Assembly (NCBI GenBank): GCA_963802765.1
Contig: CAWDJZ010000007.1
Location: forward strand, 682,001-746,000
DNA: 64,000 bases
Direction: 5' to 3'
Source of the DNA: Gaiellasilicea sp963802765
GTDB lineage: Bacteria > Actinomycetota > Thermoleophilia > Gaiellales > Gaiellaceae
The notes beneath the pieces are model-generated. The model had not been told where the DNA came from, did no database searches, and saw only the letters and a program-made list of their open reading frames with translations. Positions 62,240-64,000 of the stretch are shown here, piece after piece (the stretch's first letter is position 1; each line of letters begins with the position of its first letter). The translations under genes and the position numbers were made by a program.

Positions 62240-62920
62240 GTGGGTCTTCGCCTCGCCGTTCTCCTCGCCGGCTGCCTGTGCGCTGCCGGCGCTCGCGCTC
62301 GCAGCCGACACGGATCCGGTCAAGCGGATCGATCCGGCCGACCAGCGTAAGGCAGCGTCGGTCATCCTCCAGCGCGCCGACCTCGGTGCCGGCTGGCGGA
62401 AGGTCTCTGTCGCCCCCGATGACATGGCCGACGTCGACTTGTCCCGGTTTCAACCCCGACCTGTCCGAAGCTGACGGTAACGGGCGAGGCGAAGGCGACG
62501 TACAAGAAGGCTGTGGGGATCCAGTCCGTCTACTCGGGAGCGTCGGTGTACGAGACGAAGGCGGATGCGCTTGCGTTGCGGTCACACACCGTCAAGCCCG
62601 GCCTCGCGCGGTGCCTCGCCCACACCTTGAAGCAGGGCATGGACGCGGAGAACGGCACGGTCACGATCGTGAGCCAGGGCCGAATCGCCTTCCCGAAGGT
62701 CGCGCCGCGCACTGCCGCGTTTCGCGTCGTCACGTCGGTGTCGGTCAGACAGGCCGGCCAGACCGTGGCGTTGCCGTTCACGCTGCACTGGGTGGGGCTC
62801 GGGCGCGGTCGAGCCGAGACCGCGTTCTTCGCACTCGGAGCGGGCAAGGGGCTTCCGATGGAAGACCTGCGCGCGTTCGCAAGGCTGCTCGCGGGCAGGC
62901 TGGCGGCCGCGAAGGTCTGA
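62240..62920 (+). CDS. Secreted protein of unknown function (three frameshifts)
   Basis: The open frame is interrupted, but removing one base near 62289, one in the TTT near 62449 and one near 62461 gives a continuous 225-residue protein. It has signal peptide VGLRLAVLLAGCLCAAALALA, then DPVKRIDPADQRKASVIL, LGAGWRKV, RFNPDCPKLTVTGEAKATY, SVYETKADALALRSH and a C-terminal FARLLAGRLAAAKV. The three-insertion total makes the length divide exactly by three. It resembles actinobacterial sensor/PknH-like extracellular domains in general pattern only; no function is assigned. GTG start 36 bp after metH. Confidence 0.6.
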
Positions 62921-63039
62921 TCCTCGCAGGGCGGATTGGTAGCGTCCCCGCATCCTCTGCCTCGACGTCCTTCGCCTCGCGCCCAAGTACCGGCGCCTCC
63001 TCATCGCCCGCTCGCACCGCGCATCTGTAAGGCCGTCGC

Positions 63040-64000
63040 GTGAGCCCGCGCGGAAACTGGACGCTCGACGAGCTCTCGGCCGGGGTCCGAGCAGGCGACC
63101 GGCGTGCGCTGGCGCGCGCCATCACGCTGGTCGAGAACCGCGACCCGCTCTCGTACGAGCTCGTGCGCGAGCTCTACCCCGAGACCGGCTCCGCGTTCGT
63201 CGTCGGCGTCACGGGCCCGCCGGGCGTCGGCAAGTCGTCCTTGATCAGCGCACTCGTACAGCACGTTCGGGCCCAGGAGCGCACCGTGGGCGTGATCTCC
63301 GTCGACCCCTCGAGCCCGTTCACCCATGGCGCGCTGCTCGGCGACCGGATCAGGCTCGCGGACCACTTCCTCGACCCCGACGTCTTCATCCGCTCGATGG
63401 GGACGCGGGGCCATCTCGGTGGGCTCGCCGAGGCGACGCTCCAGGCCGCGCTCCTGCTCGACGCGGCGGCGAAGGAGCTCGTCCTGCTCGAGACAGTCGG
63501 GGCCGGCCAGAGCGAGGTCGAGGTGATCGGAATCGCCGACACCGTCCTGCTCGTGCTCATGCCCGGCTCGGGCGACTCCGTGCAGGCGTTGAAGGCCGGG
63601 ATCATGGAGATCCCTGACGTGATCGCGATCAACAAGATGGACCATCCGGCGGCGAAGACGATGCTGAACGAGGTGCGGTCGATCCTCGCCCTCGACCGCG
63701 AACGCGCGTGGCGGCCGCCGATCGTGCTGACCGAGGCGATTCGCGGCGAGAACGTGCCCGAGCTGTGGGCGAAGATCGAGGAGCACCGCTCCTTCCTCGA
63801 GTCGGAGGGGCTGCTCGAGGAGCGCCGGCGGCGGAACCTCGCCGGCGAGGTGTTTGCGGCGGCGACGAGCCGCGCAAAGCTCCATCTGCAGGCGGAGGTC
63901 GCCGAGAAGCCCGAGCTGCGCCGGCTGCTCGACGAGGTGCAGGAGCGGAAGCTCGATCCCCTCTCCGCGGTGCGTGAGATCCTGGAGCAGGTGTACGGAA
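63040..64000 (+). CDS. meaB: MeaB/ArgK-type GTPase, B12-mutase chaperone (truncated by window end)
   Basis: 320 codons are visible; the stop lies beyond the window. This G3E GTPase guards adenosylcobalamin-dependent mutases, gating cofactor loading and removal. Motifs: RAITLVENRDPLSYELVREL, Walker A GVTGPPGVGKSSLIS, switch region VDPSSPFTHGALLGDRIRL, LLETVGAGQSEVEV, and the guanine-specific NKMD in AINKMD. The partner is likely the acyl-CoA mutase at 24006/26404. GTG 63040 is chosen because the family-typical ELSAGVRAGDRRALARAI follows at once. Confidence 0.93.
   Translation, partial: MSPRGNWTLDELSAGVRAGDRRALARAITLVENRDPLSYELVRELYPETGSAFVVGVTGPPGVGKSSLISALVQHVRAQERTVGVISVDPSSPFTHGALLGDRIRLADHFLDPDVFIRSMGTRGHLGGLAEATLQAALLLDAAAKELVLLETVGAGQSEVEVIGIADTVLLVLMPGSGDSVQALKAGIMEIPDVIAINKMDHPAAKTMLNEVRSILALDRERAWRPPIVLTEAIRGENVPELWAKIEEHRSFLESEGLLEERRRRNLAGEVFAAATSRAKLHLQAEVAEKPELRRLLDEVQERKLDPLSAVREILEQVYG

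Overview
The window is about 70% GC with dense, short-spaced genes. The gene set (an F-type ATPase cluster preceded by rpmE-prfA-prmC-tsaC-glyA-upp, cobalamin-dependent acyl-CoA mutase, MeaB, MetH, ETF genes) and codon style point to a high-GC actinobacterium. My best guess is class Thermoleophilia (Gaiellales/Solirubrobacterales); this is inference, since no rRNA is present. I found no tRNA, rRNA, CRISPR array, prophage or complete insertion sequence.

Layout. 1-9.5 kb: the tail of a SigX5-like sigma factor, a STAS protein, an MFS exporter, two ABC-2 type exporters, an RDD membrane protein, a stand-alone infA, glyoxalase-fold proteins and a cyclic-nucleotide-binding protein. 9.5-16.7 kb (minus strand): a compact tryptophan operon trpE-G-D-CF-B-(methyltransferase)-A followed by yqgE. 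16.7-31.2 kb: an M42 peptidase and a fatty/branched acyl-CoA module (thiolase, 3-hydroxybutyryl-CoA dehydrogenase, acyl-CoA dehydrogenase, PduO-type cobalamin adenosyltransferase, a two-subunit acyl-CoA mutase with isobutyryl-type active-site residues, ETF alpha/beta and ETF-quinone oxidoreductase). An HD-GYP response regulator, a TIMP-like secreted protein and an M23 peptidase are interspersed. 31.3-37 kb: an M48 peptidase, a duplicated DUF4389 protein, a PLP dehydratase, rpmE, DUF1385, OsmC, and a REP-associated (RAYT/Y1) transposase with its 75-bp repeat. 37-43 kb: prfA-prmC-tsaC, glyA-upp-wecA-like, and a hydrolase. 43.3-58.5 kb: the ATP synthase cluster, split after atpG by about 7.2 kb carrying a complete peptide-type ABC importer, a lipoprotein and a zinc-finger anti-sigma-like gene; atpD-atpC and a flavin reductase follow. 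58.6-64 kb: metH, a secreted protein and meaB (cut by the window end).

How it fits together. The acyl-CoA genes form a route by which isobutyryl-CoA/butyryl-CoA and short acyl-CoAs can be isomerised, oxidised and thiolysed, with electrons passing through ETF and ETF-QO to quinone. PduO and MeaB supply and protect the adenosylcobalamin cofactor, and MetH is a second B12 enzyme. The ATP synthase cluster is the matching energy converter.

Two window-wide patterns matter. (1) At least fifteen genes have a TAnnnT -10 box only 6-10 nt upstream of the start codon, so leaderless mRNAs appear to be the norm for operon-first genes. (2) Thirteen genes, including atpA, atpB and atpD, are each broken by one or more single-base insertions (18 in all, every one +1, none a deletion). 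Removing one base per site restores full-length family-typical proteins and correct stop codons. I treat these as probable sequence errors, not pseudogenes.
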